NCBI GenBank assembly: GCA_037126765.1
Contig: JBBCBC010000034.1
Location: 14,940,691-15,004,690, forward strand
Length of the DNA: 64,000 bases
Direction: 5' to 3'
Origin: Stenogyne calaminthoides
Taxonomy: Eukaryota; Streptophyta; Magnoliopsida; Lamiales; Lamiaceae
Both the position numbers and the translations under genes were made by a program. The notes beneath the pieces are model-generated. The model was not told the origin of the DNA and ran no database searches. It was given only the letters and a program-made list of their open reading frames with translations. This document shows, one piece after another, positions 60,629-64,000 of this stretch. How positions within the stretch are numbered: position 1 is the first letter of the stretch; the number at the start of each line of letters is the position of its first letter.

Positions 60629-61921
60629 CAAATTTTTTAGTCTTCTTTTAGCATTCCTTGTTCCTGTTTCCCTCACATTCTGTTTAGCTCCCAGTTAGTA
60701 TCATGGCCCCTATCAATAAATTGTACTTGTTGCATTTGTTAATTTAAATCTATTTACTCCATTGGTGCTTGTTGCTGTCCCCTTTAACTATTATACTCCT
60801 GATGGTTGTGGGTTAATATGTCAAAGAACTTATTATGAATGGCAAGTGTAGCTTAATAATTTTAACGTAAAGAACCAGCTTCAAGTTTTGAATAGAAGTA
60901 TGATACAATTTCAAATGCTATATGTCAATTATTTTGACAGAAAAATCCATTGAAGGTTAACAAGAACAAAATGCAGTGACTGTCTTTTTTATGATGAATA
61001 CGCCATTTTATAAGCAAGTTTTATTTTTTAGGAAGCTTAAGAACTTGGCTTATTTTGGTTGTTTGATGTTCTTCAACTTGTTTCAAAGGAGAATCTTGGG
61101 AGGTCTATGTTTATTCGCATTGAATATCTTTCGTGGAGGTTTAGAAGAGTTGTTGTAAGTTTGCCTAATATTTGCAATTGTAACACAATGTTCCTGGTAT
61201 TAGTTTCACAAAAAAAAAAGGAAGGTTTTAAGAGTTAAATCTGACCAACGATGGATGGGAGTGAAGCTTGTAAGATAAATTGACCAACTATTCATGGCAT
61301 ATACGTATTTGTAGTTTTTTGGTTGATTTGAACAAAAATAATGCATAGTCATCTAGACCATTAGATATACACTAAGTTAATGCTCTTAACTCGATACTTC
61401 TTTTCTTTAGCGTTAATGCGTTATTTAATTTAGCATAATAGATTAGAACTTCGAGATATGATGATCTTTTCTCCATTAGATTAGAACTTCGTAAAACAAT
61501 GCTATGTAACTGCAGCTCATACAGGGTTTAGTATGTTTTTAATGATTTTAAACATCTTGTAAATCTACATCTGTAAGAAACACTTGGTTTCAGTCATATG
61601 CTTTTCGTGAATTCTCTTAGGCATTTTTGTGAGTGTATATACATATATATAATTTGATGGGGTACGAGTGTCAATCAGAGATTTGTTTTCTTTCTGTATT
61701 TTCATTATCAAACAAGAGCAAGTTTGAAAAATAAATAAAAAAAGTATTCAACCCTTTTGTAACAAATTGGGAAATTCGGCATGTGTGGGAGTAAAGTGAA
61801 GAATGTTGAATTGCTATATCAAAGAGTTCTTTTCATTGTAAATATCTGCAAGTTTGTTTTTTTACCTGTTGTCATTTGCTTAAGTTTAGTCACAGAAGTG
61901 CTCTCTATTGATTGTTTTTCT

Positions 61922-62643
61922 CAATGATTTTGTAACTGTTGAACTGCCGGTTCAACCGTTGACCAGAACCGCCGTAAAATCGTTAAAATAGGTATAAAAC
62001 CGCTTTTGGCAGGTTGAACTGGATTGAATCGGGCCAAAATCGGGTCAATAATCGTTCAACTGCCAACCGAAAAAAAACCGTTTCTATTTTTTTAATTAAA
62101 TTACTAAAACATTATTTAAATTTTAACTTTTAAGTTTTAACTTTCGTTTCTTTTCGTTTTCAGCACTCCAGAATCCAGAAAACCTAATTTCAATTTTCAC
62201 CTTTCTCTAAAAGGTATTAGCCACTTTCATTAATTTTAAATCAAAAGGTAGTTGGATTTTTGGTGTTTGATTTATTATGATAATACTTTGGATAGTGGGA
62301 AATGCTTCTTAATAGTGGGAGATGATGAGAGTATATGATTAAAATTATTTGAGAATTTAAAATTGTGTTGCTCATGGCTATTATTCTATTATATTGTGTA
62401 TGACCATGACTCTATTTTATCTATCATTATGACTATGATCCTATTGTGTTTTTTTAATATGCATATTAGAAGATTTTTTTAAGTGTTGAATTTTTTTTTT
62501 TTTTTATATGTTACATAGGATATATTTTAAAAAATATACAGACAGGATTATTTCACTGGTTGAACCTTGGGATTCTCCGGGGTTGAACCACCAACGGTGG
62601 CTGGGTCCGGTTCGATCACCGGGTTCGGGTTATGAAAACATTG
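61922..62643. mobile_element. Copy of the hAT-like intron element
   Basis: The same GTTTTTCT duplication lies at 61914-61921 and 62644-62651, with the same ends as 1584-2305. Many CCGG motifs are reduced to CG, CTG or CCG (for example CTGTTGAACTGCCGG for the original CCGGGTTGAACCGGCCGG). Confidence 0.85.
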
Positions 62644-62693
62644 GTTTTTCTATTCAAGCATCACTTATCTTTTAGATTTTGCAATTATTGTAG

Positions 62694-62909
62694 GATGAGA
62701 AGGACAGAAGGATTCAAGAACTAACTGCTGAACTACGGGTAAAGAAACGTCTAAGTGCAGCATACAGAGAACAACTACTTTTTCTCATGAAAGGTGTTGA
62801 AACTCACAATGACCATTTAACATCAAAAGTTCAAACGGTTCGCAATAATCTTAAGGAACTTGAAGCAAGAAGGCAGGAGCTTTCAAAACCCAGCAAACCA
62901 AGTTTATAG
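62694..62909 (+). CDS. FAR1-related factor, last exon of the second copy
   Basis: 216 bp including the stop, same acceptor and frame as 2356-2571. One difference was noticed, GAC to CAC (Asp to His) in the GVETDND stretch. The upstream DNA-binding exon would lie in or before the N gap. Whether this is a real paralogue, an allele placed twice, or an assembly duplicate cannot be told here. Confidence 0.75.
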   Translation, partial: DEKDRRIQELTAELRVKKRLSAAYREQLLFLMKGVETHNDHLTSKVQTVRNNLKELEARRQELSKPSKPSL

Positions 62910-63436
62910 GGTGAGATTAGCTTAATTATGCTTAAAATTCTGTCTTGATGACCGAACTTATTGAGATTTCAGTTACTGAGTGTGGTATTATTCCAATTAT
63001 AGTTTACACATCTTCAAAATGGTGCAAGTATGACTTTTTTTTTTCTTGAGTCATATTGACTGTACTGCTGACAAGTGACTGAAGAGAACATTTTATGTTT
63101 TGTCCTGATAAATCATATCTAAAGAATGAGGGCATGTGTTTTCTTTCATGATAACTGGTGTCTGACTAAGCTGCTTTTTATTCCGTTTATGCATATTATT
63201 TAAGTTGGGTCTCTTTAATTTATGTGTTTTATCAACTCAGTGGTCCCAAGATGGTAATGCCTTTATCAATTTACGCCGGAAAGATTTTTTTTCATCGATT
63301 CGCCGATTGGAAGATAGAAAACAATTAATTCAGTAGCCCAGAAAGATAAACTATCAATTTGCGCTACACATTTTAAGGCCGAAAGATAGTATTAATTTAA
63401 GTCTCTAATAAATTGCCCATGGGCATTATTGTTTAG

Positions 63437-64000
63437 CTATTTTGCTCGGACACGGTAACGGGTATCCAACACGGGCATGATTCAGGTGTCCGACTCCCCA
63501 ATTTTCCAAAATTTAAGATACGTGGACTTGGTAAAAAGAATTCAAAATTAGGACATGGGTACGAGGATACGTTTATTAATAGTTTTATACATAATAAATA
63601 TATATTTCATTTACTAAATTTACAACATATCATATATTATTATGATATTTATACAATAAGAGAAAGGATTGCAAGATTTGTTTAAAAAAGAGATTACTAA
63701 AATTAACACACACACCAAATTAGTCATTCAAAATTTCAAAGTCCCACCAAATTATCTGTAAATCTCATACATGTCTAGTCATTGAATATAAGTATTTTAA
63801 AATTTTAATTAAAATCCTAAACATATTCAACTCCACTAATCATCCGCCCCACTCCTATCTCCATTTACGGTTCATTTTTCACCTTTTGTTGCCCTAACGT
63901 CTTCATCTTAGTAGGCCAAAAAAATAATCTAAAATTACATCTTCATCACAAAGACTTGCGATTCACATCTTCATCTCCGTCAGCCAAAAAAAAAAATATT
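63437..64000. mobile_element. Copy of the GCTCGGA MITE, cut by the window end
   Basis: Begins after the same TTGTTTAG (63429-63436) as the first copy, and follows 3096-3650 to the window edge. Confidence 0.7.

Larger units (their letters stand above)
60629..64000. repeat. Near-copy of 293-3650
   Basis: Same order and orientation as the window start, with the same hAT insertion, the same target duplication and the same exon 2. Indels are frequent in homopolymers and CCGG-rich runs. It is cut by the gap on the left and by the window end on the right. Confidence 0.95.

Noticed and set aside
60061..60676. Open frames of 186-196 residues across the N gap
   Set aside because: Nearly all residues are undetermined; the frames exist only because N cannot encode a stop.

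Overview
This window is plant nuclear DNA, most likely from a eudicot. It is AT-rich, its genes have GT-AG introns, it holds a FAR1-family DNA-binding protein, and most of its length is plant-type transposons (hAT, CACTA, Copia, TRIM, MITE). The species cannot be fixed from the sequence. Only three loci look like host genes: the 3' part of a small FAR1-related factor (+ strand, 3-2571), a complete exosome subunit RRP45 gene (- strand, about 4.6-9.2 kb, seven coding exons) and a plant propeller-like protein of unknown function (+ strand, 35.8-39.9 kb) whose reading frame is broken by several one-base shifts. Two further coding relics are a prolyl oligopeptidase exon carried inside a hAT element and a frameshifted CDK-like kinase fragment at 41.7-42.2 kb.

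Layout. 0-4 kb: FAR1-related gene with a 722-bp hAT element in its intron, then a 724-bp terminal-inverted-repeat element. 4.5-9.2 kb: RRP45. 9.37-13.37 kb: a 3,992-bp hAT element with perfect 8-bp target duplications, containing a second 1,287-bp member of its own family and the captured exon. 13.77-22.81 kb: a Copia retrotransposon on the minus strand with both LTRs, primer-binding site and 5-bp target duplication, but decayed coding sequence. 23-35 kb: a gene-free belt of MITEs, TRIMs, a solo LTR, minisatellites and another hAT element. 35.8-42.2 kb: the propeller-like gene and the kinase relic. 44.4-58.3 kb: a minisatellite with an inverted tail, a small CACTA element, then an apparent 11-kb CACTA element that encloses a badly eroded second copy of the Copia family and a 1.7-kb minisatellite. 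60,129-60,628: exactly 500 N. 60,629-64,000: a near-copy of bases 293-3650 of this same window.

No gene cluster or coordinated pathway is visible. The most informative structures are the hAT element carrying a host exon, the composite CACTA element, and evidence that parts of the assembly are duplicated or poorly polished. That last point matters for every frameshift reported here.
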